Source of the DNA: Streptomyces fuscichromogenes
GTDB taxonomy: Bacteria > Actinomycetota > Actinomycetes > Streptomycetales > Streptomycetaceae
Assembly (NCBI RefSeq): GCF_014645815.1
Contig: NZ_BMML01000022.1
Span: forward strand, 1 to 64,000
Direction: 5' to 3'
DNA length: 64,000 nt
A model generated the notes under the pieces. It did no database searches. It was not told where the DNA came from and was given only the letters and a program-made list of their open reading frames with translations. A program made the translations under genes and the position numbers. Below are positions 1 to 8,508 of the stretch, piece after piece. The stretch's first letter is position 1; each line of letters opens with the position of its first letter.

Positions 1-1754
1 TCGACCGACCCGTTGTCATTAAGCACCCAATAATCAGCCCTGCCATCACCGTTGTAGTCAGCGAAGCGCACACTGGCGCCAGGCTGGCCGACGCCGGACG
101 CGATCTGCCCGAGCGCACTCCACCCGCCGGCGCCCGACTCGCATCCCGGTGCGTGCGGATCGGCCCCACCGCCGTCTTCAGGTGAGCCGGCGATGACCGT
201 CAGCCCGTCCTGCAGGTAGGCGGCGTTCACCCCGGCGGCGAAGGCCCGGCCCATCCGCCGGTAGCCCTCGTCGTCGGGGTGCAGCGTGTCGGACAACTCG
301 GCGGTGGTCACGGCGCCCTGGTCGACCAGGTACACGTGGTCGCCGGCGCTGTGCCGGCTCGCCACGACGGCGGGGATACTCGCGTTGTACGCGGAGATAC
401 GGGCGTTGACGGCCGCGTCCTTCGAGGGGACCAGGGTGGAGACCACCAGCAGCACGCCCGGGCGGTCCCGGACGATCTGGTCGATCAGCGCGCCGAGCCG
501 GTCCGGGGCGGTCGCCACCGCATAGTTCTGGTTCATGTCGTTGGTTCCGATGTGCAGCGTCACCACGTTGGGATGGTAGGCGGTCAGCCACCCGTCGACG
601 GCGGCGGCGATCTGGTCGATCCGCCAACCGGAGTGTCCCTCGTTGTCCGGGTCGGCGAGGTTCGACCCGGACTGTTCGGAGCCCACGGCGTCGTAGGTGA
701 ACCCGACCGTGGTCAGCGCGTCGTGCATCTCGGCCCGGTAGGCCGCCCCGGTCGAACTGCCGAGGCCGTAGGTGATCGAGTCGCCGAGCGCCATGAGTGT
801 CGCCGGGCTGGGCGGTGGCGCCGGCGGCGGGTTGGCGGCCAGCCGCTGCCGCACCCACGTGATGACGTCACCGAACCACTCACCGACGGCGGCGGCCTGG
901 CTCCCGATCCAGTTTCCCAGTCTGACGAACTGTTGCCCGATCCACACCAGCATGCCGGGCAGCCGGTTCAGCGCCCAGATGTTGCCGCCGCCTTCCCACA
1001 GGACCCCGCCGACGGCGGCCATGCTCGCGTTCAAGATCGCCGCCCCCCACTCCTTGCTGTCACCGAGCTTGTTGTCGAAGGCCATCAGCACGATCGCTCG
1101 GCCCATGGTGGCGGCGAAGAGGCCGAGGGCGGCGCATCCCGTCTTGATCAGGACTCCGATGGCGGCAGCCCCTCCCCCACTGGCGAGGACGGCGGAGCCG
1201 ATACAGATGGCCCGGGTGCCGAACCCGACGCCGACCCCGACCGCCGCGGCAACCCACTGCTGCTTCCAGTTCGCGGCCGTGTGCACCTGATCCACGGGGA
1301 TCGTCACGGTCAGCCCGGTGGCGGTCAGCGCGACCGTACCGTCGAAGTCGTTGAAGTCGGCGAGGCCGCCCTCAGGCAGCCCGGTCGGCGCTGACGCGAT
1401 CTGGTCACGGACCTGCTCGCCCAGGGTCTCGCCGGACTGTGTGACGGCGTCGACCTCCTGCTGCAGGGTGGCCCGGTCATAGGTGACATCGATATCGAAA
1501 CTCATCACGATGTCGGAGTCGGTGGTCGCCAGGGTCATCCCGGCCGGCAACGAGCGGCCGAGTGACAGGCGCGGCAGCCCGGACTGCGCCTGGGCACCGG
1601 CGGCGGTTCCGACCAGCGTGGTGAGCGATACGAGAACGAGAACGGCGGCTATGGCAGCGCGGACGTCGGCCGTCCCGTGACGGGGACGGCGAACAGCGGT
1701 CGCGAATAAACGGATCACCGGCACATCTTCGAACGCGTACGGCACGCAGGACAT
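1..1754 (-). CDS. Secreted SGNH/GDSL hydrolase with FG-GAP (VCBS) repeat, 3' end outside window
   Basis: Reading leftward from a start near 1754 (ATG; GTG at 1724 is an alternative) gives an open frame that runs off the window edge. An N-terminal hydrophobic stretch rich in A/V/L ending near AGAQAQ looks like a signal peptide. About 320 residues in, MALGDSITYG is the GDS block carrying the nucleophilic serine, HIGTND is block III, and DTLHPDDEGY carries the catalytic Asp/His. This is a full SGNH esterase/lipase domain. After it, DYNGDGRADYW is an FG-GAP calcium-binding-type repeat, and the frame is cut there. The roughly 270-residue region before the hydrolase domain has hydrophobic alanine/glycine-rich segments and is unassigned. 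Likely an exported esterase or carbohydrate deacetylase; the substrate cannot be told. The start is uncertain because no clear ribosome site is seen. Confidence 0.85.
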   Translation of the reverse strand, partial: MSCVPYAFEDVPVIRLFATAVRRPRHGTADVRAAIAAVLVLVSLTTLVGTAAGAQAQSGLPRLSLGRSLPAGMTLATTDSDIVMSFDIDVTYDRATLQQEVDAVTQSGETLGEQVRDQIASAPTGLPEGGLADFNDFDGTVALTATGLTVTIPVDQVHTAANWKQQWVAAAVGVGVGFGTRAICIGSAVLASGGGAAAIGVLIKTGCAALGLFAATMGRAIVLMAFDNKLGDSKEWGAAILNASMAAVGGVLWEGGGNIWALNRLPGMLVWIGQQFVRLGNWIGSQAAAVGEWFGDVITWVRQRLAANPPPAPPPSPATLMALGDSITYGLGSSTGAAYRAEMHDALTTVGFTYDAVGSEQSGSNLADPDNEGHSGWRIDQIAAAVDGWLTAYHPNVVTLHIGTNDMNQNYAVATAPDRLGALIDQIVRDRPGVLLVVSTLVPSKDAAVNARISAYNASIPAVVASRHSAGDHVYLVDQGAVTTAELSDTLHPDDEGYRRMGRAFAAGVNAAYLQDGLTVIAGSPEDGGGADPHAPGCESGAGGWSALGQIASGVGQPGASVRFADYNGDGRADYWVLNDNGSV

Positions 1755-2102
1755 GTGCACGGGCACCACATCTCCGGGGCACGGCTGTGCCCGTGCACAA
1801 CGGGATTGTGTGTCAGTGGCCTTGTCGGATCCGGGTGATGTTCATCCGTGGTGGACCCCCGCCTCGCGCACGTCGGCGGCCCGGCGGCCGGCCCTCTGCA
1901 TGAACTGGAGAGCGGTGCTTCGCTCGTCACGTCGGTCGTCGTCACAGGCGAGCCGTTGGTTGCGGGACCGAAGAACCACACCGGCTTTTGGGTAGCCGCA
2001 CATTGTCGGTCCCGCACGCATCGAAGAAGACTGCTTGTCGCTGGACATGGAATTGCGTCGGAGCACATCGACGCTCCGAGAACAGTCCGCCAGGAGAGAC
2101 GA
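1755..2102. other. Intergenic stretch, 348 bp, no gene recognised
   Basis: Divergent spacer between the leftward SGNH hydrolase and the rightward chimeric ORF. Open frames cross it on both strands but none resembles a protein family. A good ribosome site (CAGGAGAGA) lies at its right end, just before the ATG at 2103. Confidence 0.4.
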
Positions 2103-2792
2103 ATGCATCAGGGTTATACAGTCCCGTTGTCCCCGCGTGGCGTCGCGAATCTGGCGACGAAGCCTCCATGGCACTACGCCGGTGTTGTCGTCGGGGCGGA
2201 GTTCTGGACCGATCCGGCCGCCGCGGCGGCGACCCTCCCGGAGGGCCTCACACCCGACCCGTACTCGGCGGGACACGGGACGGTCCTGTTCATCGACTGG
2301 CAGTTCTCGGGCAGCCGGGACGAGTACCTCGACGCCGCGCGGAGCCAGTACCGGGAGTTCTTCGTCCTGCCGGACGCCTGCTGGCAGGACAGGCCGGTTT
2401 CCTGGTGTCCCTACATCTACGTGGACAACGACCACGCGGTGGCCGGGCTGGTGCGGCAACGGTTGAATGCCGCCATGGGGAACACCTGGACACCGGCCCA
2501 TCAAGCGGTGGAGGACGAGGACGCACAGTCCTTGGCTCAGCTGCTGGCCATGGGAGCCGACCCCGATGAGGTATGCGACAACATGACGCTCCTGACACAC
2601 GCCATCGACATGGAAGGGGATGGAGCCCTCCAAAGCGGCAGCTCGCTGACTGTGCATACCACCGCAGTGCTCCTGGCCTTCGGTGCTGACCCGCAGCTCC
2701 CGGACCCCGACGGGCAGACGCCCATGGACCTCGCCCTTCACTACGACCATGACCTGGCAGTCAAGCTGTTGCAGCGGCACATCAGCGAGTGA
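2103..2792 (+). CDS. Chimeric ORF: truncated acetoacetate-decarboxylase-like N-terminus joined to an ankyrin-repeat protein
   Basis: The ATG at 2103 follows AGGAGA at a good distance; the product is 229 residues. Residues 1-115 (YTVPLSPRG, PPWHYAG, EFW, WCPYIYVDND) match the N-terminal half of the acetoacetate decarboxylase superfamily. The match stops before the conserved FPKK lysine region that supplies the Schiff-base lysine. From M125 (nt 2475) the sequence changes to an ankyrin protein: TPAHQAVEDED, LLAMGADPDEV, LLAFGADPQLPD, GQTPMDLAL, about three repeats. The break lies near 2435-2475; in the neighbouring frame GWCGNG then a stop resembles the expected decarboxylase continuation (GWVQG). 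So two genes seem to have been joined by a deletion. The ankyrin part may also be translated from its own ATG. Decarboxylase activity is unlikely. Confidence 0.65.
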   Translation: MHQGYTVPLSPRGVANLATKPPWHYAGVVVGAEFWTDPAAAAATLPEGLTPDPYSAGHGTVLFIDWQFSGSRDEYLDAARSQYREFFVLPDACWQDRPVSWCPYIYVDNDHAVAGLVRQRLNAAMGNTWTPAHQAVEDEDAQSLAQLLAMGADPDEVCDNMTLLTHAIDMEGDGALQSGSSLTVHTTAVLLAFGADPQLPDPDGQTPMDLALHYDHDLAVKLLQRHISE

Positions 2793-2885
2793 CGCGCCGC
2801 AGGCAGATGAGGGTGCACAATCCCGAAAGACACCAAAAGACTCATCTGCGTGTGCAAGAGGCGGTAGTTACCTCATCACTGCAGC

Positions 2886-3320
2886 TCAGCGCACCCAGGT
2901 AGACAACTTCAAGGAGATCTCGTCGTCCTCCCGGCTTCGCGCATCACACTCCGTCTCGAGCGGGACCCTCTCCGAATCCGGCTTCGCCCTGCTCACGACC
3001 AAGATCCGGACCGTATACGGGCCAGAGCCCGCCGCCCCTGCTTCAAAGCCCGCATTCGTACTGGTCAGAGCCATGTACGGCGTGTACCACCAGCAGACGA
3101 AGAACATTCCTTGTTCGTACAGCCCCAAGAAGCTCGGGTTCTTCTGGAGCCCGAAGTCGGTTACCTGGAGCCATCGTCGTGCTCCAGGTAACCCGACACG
3201 ACAACCACGCTGTGCAATCATCCCGACGACTTGCGGGACCGAATGGACTCCGGGTGAATCCGCCGGGCCGAACCGCGGGCCAGACGGCGCCCCTGTGGGG
3301 GCACTGGCCACAGAGCCCAA
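2886..3320 (-). CDS. Unrecognised ORF, possible 3' gene fragment
   Basis: The last ~90 codons (from about 3165 down to the TGA at 2886) have plausible codon use and composition, with aromatic segments such as FFVCWWYTPYMAL and a charged tail. The first ~50 residues are proline/glycine-rich and look non-coding. The change falls at the perfect inverted repeat at 3159-3193. No family is recognised. It converges tail to tail with the ankyrin chimera. It could be the remaining end of a membrane or secreted protein gene, or chance. Confidence 0.25.
   Translation of the reverse strand: MGSVASAPTGAPSGPRFGPADSPGVHSVPQVVGMIAQRGCRVGLPGARRWLQVTDFGLQKNPSFLGLYEQGMFFVCWWYTPYMALTSTNAGFEAGAAGSGPYTVRILVVSRAKPDSERVPLETECDARSREDDEISLKLSTWVR
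3159..3193. repeat. Perfect 13-bp inverted repeat, 9-bp loop
   Basis: GGTTACCTGGAGC at 3159-3171 is the exact reverse complement of GCTCCAGGTAACC at 3181-3193. With one bulge the pairing extends to GTC/GAC outside. There is no T-run. It may be a factor-assisted terminator or a rearrangement scar. Confidence 0.6.
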
Positions 3321-3360
3321 CTGGCTGACCGTCGACAGCAGTGATCGACTGCCGCCGGGT

Positions 3361-3790
3361 TCAGCGCAGCACGGCCGACAGCAGGTCCGTGCCCGGCATC
3401 GTCATCGCGGGCAGGTACAGGGCGCAGTGGACGTGGCGACCGCGCCGCCGGGCCGTGAGCGGTCCGGCGCGGCACGGCGAGATGGCGGGAGACCTCCGGG
3501 GGCGAAGGCTCCCAGGCGTGGGCGAGCTCGCCGGTGGTGTGGGGGCCGCGGGCCAGGGTACGCGGCGGGCCGCAGCCGTACCGGGTGCGCGAGCGTCTCA
3601 AGCCTCAGCCCGACGGTCTCCAGCGGCACGAGGTCCGGCGGGCCGGCTTCCGCCACGGTGTACCGCACCACCGGCTGCTACCCGGGCACGCGGACCACGA
3701 TCAGCTGCGGGCGGCCGAGCAGAGCCTCGAAAGCACGGGGCAGCGGGTCTTCCCACGGCCGGCATCCCCCGGTGTACGCGGCGGCGAGGT
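3361..3790 (-). pseudogene. Frameshifted ArsR-type winged-helix regulator
   Basis: Reading leftward across frames gives pieces of one ArsR-like protein in order: LIVVRVPG then a stop; VRYTVAEAGPPDLVPLETVG and LETLAHPVRL; then, one frame over, LARGPHTTGELAHAWE, PPEVSRHLAV (the helix-turn-helix); then in a third frame ALYLPAMTMPGTDLLSAVLR ending with TGA at 3361. At least two frameshifts and one internal stop interrupt it, so no functional product is expected. The upstream limit is uncertain. No partner gene can be assigned. Confidence 0.6.
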
Positions 3791-4317
3791 GACGGTGAGG
3801 CACCTCAGTCGCGACCCCGCCGAGGCGAGAACTCTCAGACCGCCACCCGGCAGCCGTCGGCGTACTCCACGTGCAGGAGCCTGTCCGACCTGGCGAGGTG
3901 CAGCTCGATCGGGCGGTCGGTGAGCACCACGGCCTACTTCATCGGCCACCGGCTGCGCCGCCAGCCGACCGGCGCAGATCGCCGGCCGGCAGCCCGTGAC
4001 GGATCGCACGAGCGGCGAGCAGGCCACCGAACGGCGATTCCATCCACGCGACGGTCCGCGGAATCAGCCCAAGACCCAGGAAGCCTTTCGCCGCGACCGG
4101 CTCGGCAGCGGGTACGCGGCCATCGCGTTCACGTGTTCGGCGACACCATGCTGCTCACCCAGACGGTCGGCCCTCCGGAGCCGCGCGGCAACAAGTACGT
4201 CCCGGTCCGGTTGTGCCAACCTCCGCTACGTCCTGGACTGTCACCCGCTCGTACGACGTCGTCGTCTGCCTGCGTCAGGTGCGGGCCGTTCGTCTCTTGA
4301 GCGAGCCCTGCCCGCCG
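3791..4317. other. Degenerate stretch without an intact gene
   Basis: No complete gene is seen. On the minus strand 3835-3930 reads TDRPIELHLARSDRLLHVEY and ends in a stop, like the C-terminus of a lost protein. On the plus strand around 4135-4215 a short frame reads FGDTMLLTQTVGPPEP, also without a recognisable family. The zone looks like gene remains between the ArsR pseudogene and the NACHT gene. Confidence 0.35.
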
Positions 4318-7185
4318 TCACCGCAAACTCCGTGCCGCGGGCCGGGCTCCGCCGGCGTCGGCGTTCCGCGCCGCGAGCCGCTGCTGGAGGCACAGATGGC
4401 GGAACTCGTAGTGCGCGCCCGACTGGCGCAGCACCCCGCGCCGGTGCGCCTCGTCGAGGAACCGCATGAGCCGCCACGGCGCGCGCCCCGTCACCGCCAG
4501 CCAGACCCGGGCCACCCCGAGTCGGCCCCAGGCGCTCAGCGCGGCGGCGGCAGGACCGATCGTCGTCCACAGCTCGGTGGGCATGGTGTTCCACAGGCTG
4601 CCCGTGGGCACGGCCCAGGCCAGTGCCAGGCAGGTCCCGCCGGCGAGCACGGCGGCAAGTGCGCTGCGCGCGAGCGCGGCCGCGCGATCGGTGCGCAGCG
4701 TGCCCCGCGGGCCGGTGGCGCGCATGTTGTCGGAGGGGACGCTCAGGGCACGGTGGACCCCGGCCGCGCAGCCGCCGACGGCCCCGATCAGCAGACCGAA
4801 CGCGGCGAAGGGGACGACGGCGTCCCGGACGACGACGAGCGTGGGCCGCTGCGCGAGCCACAGCCGGACCGGCTGCGGCAGGGTGAGCACCACGTTCCAG
4901 GCGTCGGCAGGGGGACGGCCCGGTGAGGTGAGCACCGGCCCCTCGCTCTCCATACGGATCCGGACCCTGTCGTAGACGGGTTCGGGCACCCGCCCCTTGT
5001 ACGCGATGTCGGCGTTCCTGGGGATCGCGAGCGGCTCGGCCCCTTCCCCGTCGTGCAGCAGCAGGAAGGGGTACGGCTTCGTGGAGGTGGCGCTTCGGAT
5101 GCCGTCGGCCGACATCCGGACGTGCCAGTCGCCGATCACCCGCTCACTCGCGGGCGCGGCCACCGACCGGATCTCGTGGGCCGCGAAAGCCCCGATGACG
5201 CCGCCGAAGACCACGGAGGCGAGGACGCCGAAGGCCTGACAGAGGAACAGGCCGCGGAGCAGCCCGCTGCCGAAGCTCCGCAGTACCGCTGTCGGGACCC
5301 TGTACGGGGCCGTTGCCCGTTTCCCGTAGCGCTGCGCCGCCAGGCACAGCATCGTCCCGGCCACGACGCCGGTCACGGCCAGGAGCACATGCCGCCGGCC
5401 CACCGCCAGCGGAACCAGGCCGACGAGGGCGAGCGCAATGCCCAGCGCACGGCAGGTTCCCCGCCTGTTCGGGCCGCCGCTCCAGGGCAGCGCCATGGGG
5501 GACGGGCGGCCGGACAGGCCCGCGACGGCGAACAGCATCGACACGATCAGCCCGAAGAAACATCCGTTGAGGAACCAGACGGGCTTCGGCGTGATCGCAT
5601 CGCTGAATCGCAGGCCGACCACGGGCGGCACCACCAGCCCGTACGCGACGCCGACTGCGGTCACCGCCACGGTCAGTGTCACCGCCGTACGACCCAGCTC
5701 ACGTGGACCCCGCCCGACGCCCGGCCTGGAGGGAAGGAGGAAGGCGAGCCCGAAACAGAGGCCCAGGAGAAGACCCGTCAGATGGACGAGGACGGACGGT
5801 GAGAGACGCCAGTCACGGGTGGCGCCGTCCCCGTAACCGGCCAACGGCACCAGCCAGAACGCCGTGAGCAGCGTCAGCACGGCAGGCCCGATCACCCGCA
5901 TCGCCCTCGGCATCGCCGTCGGGAGCTCCCACCAGGCGAGCCGCCAGATGCCGTGCACCCGGTCGCGACCGCCCACGTCCCGGGCGAGACAGCGCAGCCA
6001 GCGGTGCGCCGCCTCCGGATGCCAGGTGCCCCGCGCATCGCCGAAGGCAGCCGGCACGAAGGCGTCCAGGAGGTGCTCCTCGATGTGTTCGGCGGTGGCG
6101 AACCGCCCGGCGTCGAGGAGTTCCGCGGGATCGCGGCACCGGTCCCCGTACACGGTGCGGGCCAGGGCCACCATCAGCGGCGAGCGGAGGACCTCGGACA
6201 GCGGCACGGAGGGAGCCGCCAGAACCGGCGTCCAGACGGTGGAACCGTCGCCGCGCGAGGGTGTCGTGCACTCCAGATAGGCACGCACGGTCGTGAAGTC
6301 CAGCGGGCGCAGTTCCACGACCTCGGCGGCGGTCACGACGTCGCCGGCCTGCACGGCTCGGGCCCAGTCAGTGGTGCGGCAGGTGAGCAGGACGGGCAAC
6401 CGGTCGTCCAGTTCGGCGTTCAGGCGCCGCAACGCCTCCCCCCGCACCCGCTCGGGAAGCTCGTCGAGGCCGTCGAGCACGGGCAGTACGAGACCGGCTT
6501 CCAGCAGTTCACGGGCCGACGTGCACGCCCCTCCGCCGGTACCCAGCGGCCGGTACTCCGTGGCCAGCCGCTCCGCCAGCCACTCGCGCAGCCCGGCGGA
6601 GCACGGGTCCCAGCTCGCGAGGGCGAACAGCACCGGCACGCGGTCCCCCGGCCGCCGCACGGCGAGCATCCCCAGCACGAACCGCACGGCGAGGACGGTC
6701 TTCCCCGCCCCCGGACCGCCCAGCACGACCAGTCGGCGGGAGGGGACGCTCCTGAACGTCTCGACGATCCGCTCGAGACGCTGGTCGCCGTCGCGAGGCT
6801 CGGGCAGCACAGGCCCGCGCCGCACGTTCCGCCGGTGGTCCGCGAGCGGTGGGCCCACGCGGGACCAGCGGACGCTCAGCGGCTCCGGGTCCTGCAGCCG
6901 CCGTAGCCGGGCCTCGGCCGCCCACTGGGCCTGAACCGCCTCGGCGAGTTCATCGGCTCTCCGCCGCCGTTCGCCAGGTGTCCCGTCGCCCGCGGGGGCC
7001 CGCAGCAGGTCGGCCACGAGGGCACAGACCGAGACGAACGCCGAGATCGCGGAGATCCACATCGACGCTTCGTCGTTGTCGCCGTCCCCGCTCGCCAGTA
7101 CCGCGGTGAGCGCGACGAGTGCCGCCGCGACCACCCCGAGTCCGACGCGCCGTCGCACTCGTGCCTCGCCGAGTGGTGTCCACAT
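4318..7185 (-). CDS. Membrane-anchored NACHT-domain NTPase (STAND class)
   Basis: From the ATG at 7185 the product is about 955 residues (an in-frame ATG at 7293 adds 36 low-complexity residues). Two N-terminal membrane segments (about 14-32 and 40-60) precede a NACHT domain: Walker A GGPGAGKT at about 156-163, Walker B VLPVLDGLDELP at about 233-244 and a sensor-like LLTCRTTDW about 265-275. The C-terminal half has about eight to ten further hydrophobic segments and a short extracytoplasmic-looking block (MSADGIRSATSTKPYPF) between two of them. Streptomyces carry many NACHT proteins with unknown ligands; some bacterial NACHT proteins protect against phage. There is no obvious N-terminal effector such as TIR or nuclease, so the membrane part may be the output or anchor. 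It is flanked by pseudogenes and appears monocistronic. Confidence 0.8.
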   Translation of the reverse strand: MWTPLGEARVRRRVGLGVVAAALVALTAVLASGDGDNDEASMWISAISAFVSVCALVADLLRAPAGDGTPGERRRRADELAEAVQAQWAAEARLRRLQDPEPLSVRWSRVGPPLADHRRNVRRGPVLPEPRDGDQRLERIVETFRSVPSRRLVVLGGPGAGKTVLAVRFVLGMLAVRRPGDRVPVLFALASWDPCSAGLREWLAERLATEYRPLGTGGGACTSARELLEAGLVLPVLDGLDELPERVRGEALRRLNAELDDRLPVLLTCRTTDWARAVQAGDVVTAAEVVELRPLDFTTVRAYLECTTPSRGDGSTVWTPVLAAPSVPLSEVLRSPLMVALARTVYGDRCRDPAELLDAGRFATAEHIEEHLLDAFVPAAFGDARGTWHPEAAHRWLRCLARDVGGRDRVHGIWRLAWWELPTAMPRAMRVIGPAVLTLLTAFWLVPLAGYGDGATRDWRLSPSVLVHLTGLLLGLCFGLAFLLPSRPGVGRGPRELGRTAVTLTVAVTAVGVAYGLVVPPVVGLRFSDAITPKPVWFLNGCFFGLIVSMLFAVAGLSGRPSPMALPWSGGPNRRGTCRALGIALALVGLVPLAVGRRHVLLAVTGVVAGTMLCLAAQRYGKRATAPYRVPTAVLRSFGSGLLRGLFLCQAFGVLASVVFGGVIGAFAAHEIRSVAAPASERVIGDWHVRMSADGIRSATSTKPYPFLLLHDGEGAEPLAIPRNADIAYKGRVPEPVYDRVRIRMESEGPVLTSPGRPPADAWNVVLTLPQPVRLWLAQRPTLVVVRDAVVPFAAFGLLIGAVGGCAAGVHRALSVPSDNMRATGPRGTLRTDRAAALARSALAAVLAGGTCLALAWAVPTGSLWNTMPTELWTTIGPAAAALSAWGRLGVARVWLAVTGRAPWRLMRFLDEAHRRGVLRQSGAHYEFRHLCLQQRLAARNADAGGARPAARSLR

Positions 7186-7295
7186 GGCCTGCCCCGTGTC
7201 CGCGCTCCGCCGTCCCAGGTGAAACGAGGCGTCGGGCGTCGGCGTACCGGTGCGGAGGGAGGCACACGGAAGCACGACCGGCCCACTCATCACAG

Positions 7296-8105
7296 TTCAA
7301 GCCGGATGCACCCGCCCTGGTCGAGGGCCTGCGCCGGCCGTCGGGTACGCCGCCGGACGGCAACGCCCGGGGCATCTCGGTGCGGCTGGAGGCGTTCGAC
7401 GCGCTGGAGACGCACTTCGGCGAGACCCGCCAGGAACCGGCCGGCGCCGACGAGGCCCGTGACAGGCTGCCGCGGCTCCTCGGGTTCAGCAACGTCACCT
7501 TCTTCGAGGATCATCCGAACAAGGTCAAGTCGGCCGGCCAGGACAGCATCCGCGGATACGTACTCTCCGACGGGATCGACGCCAACGGCCGCGTGATCGG
7601 GTTCGCCTACCGGGGCGACCCCGCCGAGCCCGACGGGACGGACGTATTCCTGGACGAGACCCGGGTGGACCGGTCCGCCCACGCGACACTGCCTCACCGA
7701 GGGCCTCGGCCTACCCTGCGTGCTACGCGACCCTGCCCGCCTCGCTCCGCACCCACCTGACGACGACGTCCCGTGCGGCGCGGACAGCGGGGGCGGGGGT
7801 GTGACCCCGCTCGACGGCCGACCCGGACGGCAAGGCCGACGTCCCGGATCTCGACGCGCTGCAGCAGTTCGCGATGCGGCCCAAGCTGTTCCGGCGGATC
7901 GTGCCCTGCCTCGTGGCGGGAGCCACCGACGTCAACGGCTTCGACGCCTGGCTCCGGAGCGACCCGGTCCACCGCGACGATCCCCTCTTCCTGCTGGACC
8001 GGGGCGAGTACGGCAACCTGCACGACGTGATCGAAGCCGCGGGCCAGGACATTCAACTCACGCTCTGGCCGGAGGACTTCATCATCAGCCCCACCCCGCA
8101 CCGCA
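7296..8105 (+). pseudogene. Nuclease-like hypothetical protein, frameshifted and with an internal stop
   Basis: A single protein can be read in pieces: VEGLRRPSGTPPDGNARG, LGFSNVTFFEDHPNKV, IRGYVLSDGIDANGRVIGF, then after base insertions near 7690-7715 the frame changes (LTEGL, ATLPASLRTHLTTTSRAART). A TGA at about 7798-7803 stands where a tryptophan codon (TGG) would fit, then ADPDGKADVPDLDALQQFA, GFDAWLRSDPV and GEYGNLHDVIEAA follow. This resembles actinobacterial proteins often annotated as nuclease-like or hypothetical; the family call is from memory. With two or more frameshifts and a stop, it is inactive. The 5' end abuts the divergent NACHT gene and the original start is probably lost. 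Confidence 0.6.
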
Positions 8106-8206
8106 GGGGAGGGCAACCACCCCGCCCCTACAAGCAGCGGTCGTCACGGTCCTGTGATGAACCCCGGAGGATCCTCGCCGGCCGCGCGCCGTTCAAGTCA
8201 CTCAGC

Positions 8207-8232
8207 GTGAAGCCCACGGCGGCGGGCTTCAC
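8207..8232. terminator. Probable terminator hairpin
   Basis: GTGAAGCCC (8207-8215) pairs perfectly with GGGCTTCAC (8224-8232) across an 8-nt loop, in the ~400-bp spacer between the nuclease pseudogene and the convergent LysR gene. The rest of 8106-8508 holds nothing recognised. Confidence 0.5.
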
Positions 8233-8508
8233 TGCACTGCCGCCACTGAGGACGGCTCTCCCGGGGAGAGTCCGGCAGGTCCGCACCGCAGCTGCACAAC
8301 GTCATGACGTAGGTCTCCACATGGCCGGGCCCTCCAGCCGCCGGTCCGGACCTCCCGCAGCACGAAAGACGGTACCCGCACCCGCGGGGCGGTTCACACC
8401 GAGCATGGCGGCGCGGACGGCTTCGCTGCGGCGGGAGGCACGGGTACTGGCTGCGGGGCACCTGAACCACCCCGATCCGGCAATCCGGGACGAAACAACG
8501 GGGCGTGG

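Noticed and set aside
279..1394. Long plus-strand ORF of 371 residues
   Set aside because: It is antisense to the SGNH hydrolase frame, whose GDS, GTND and DxxH motifs are clear; the plus ORF has Arg/Gly/Val-rich low complexity.
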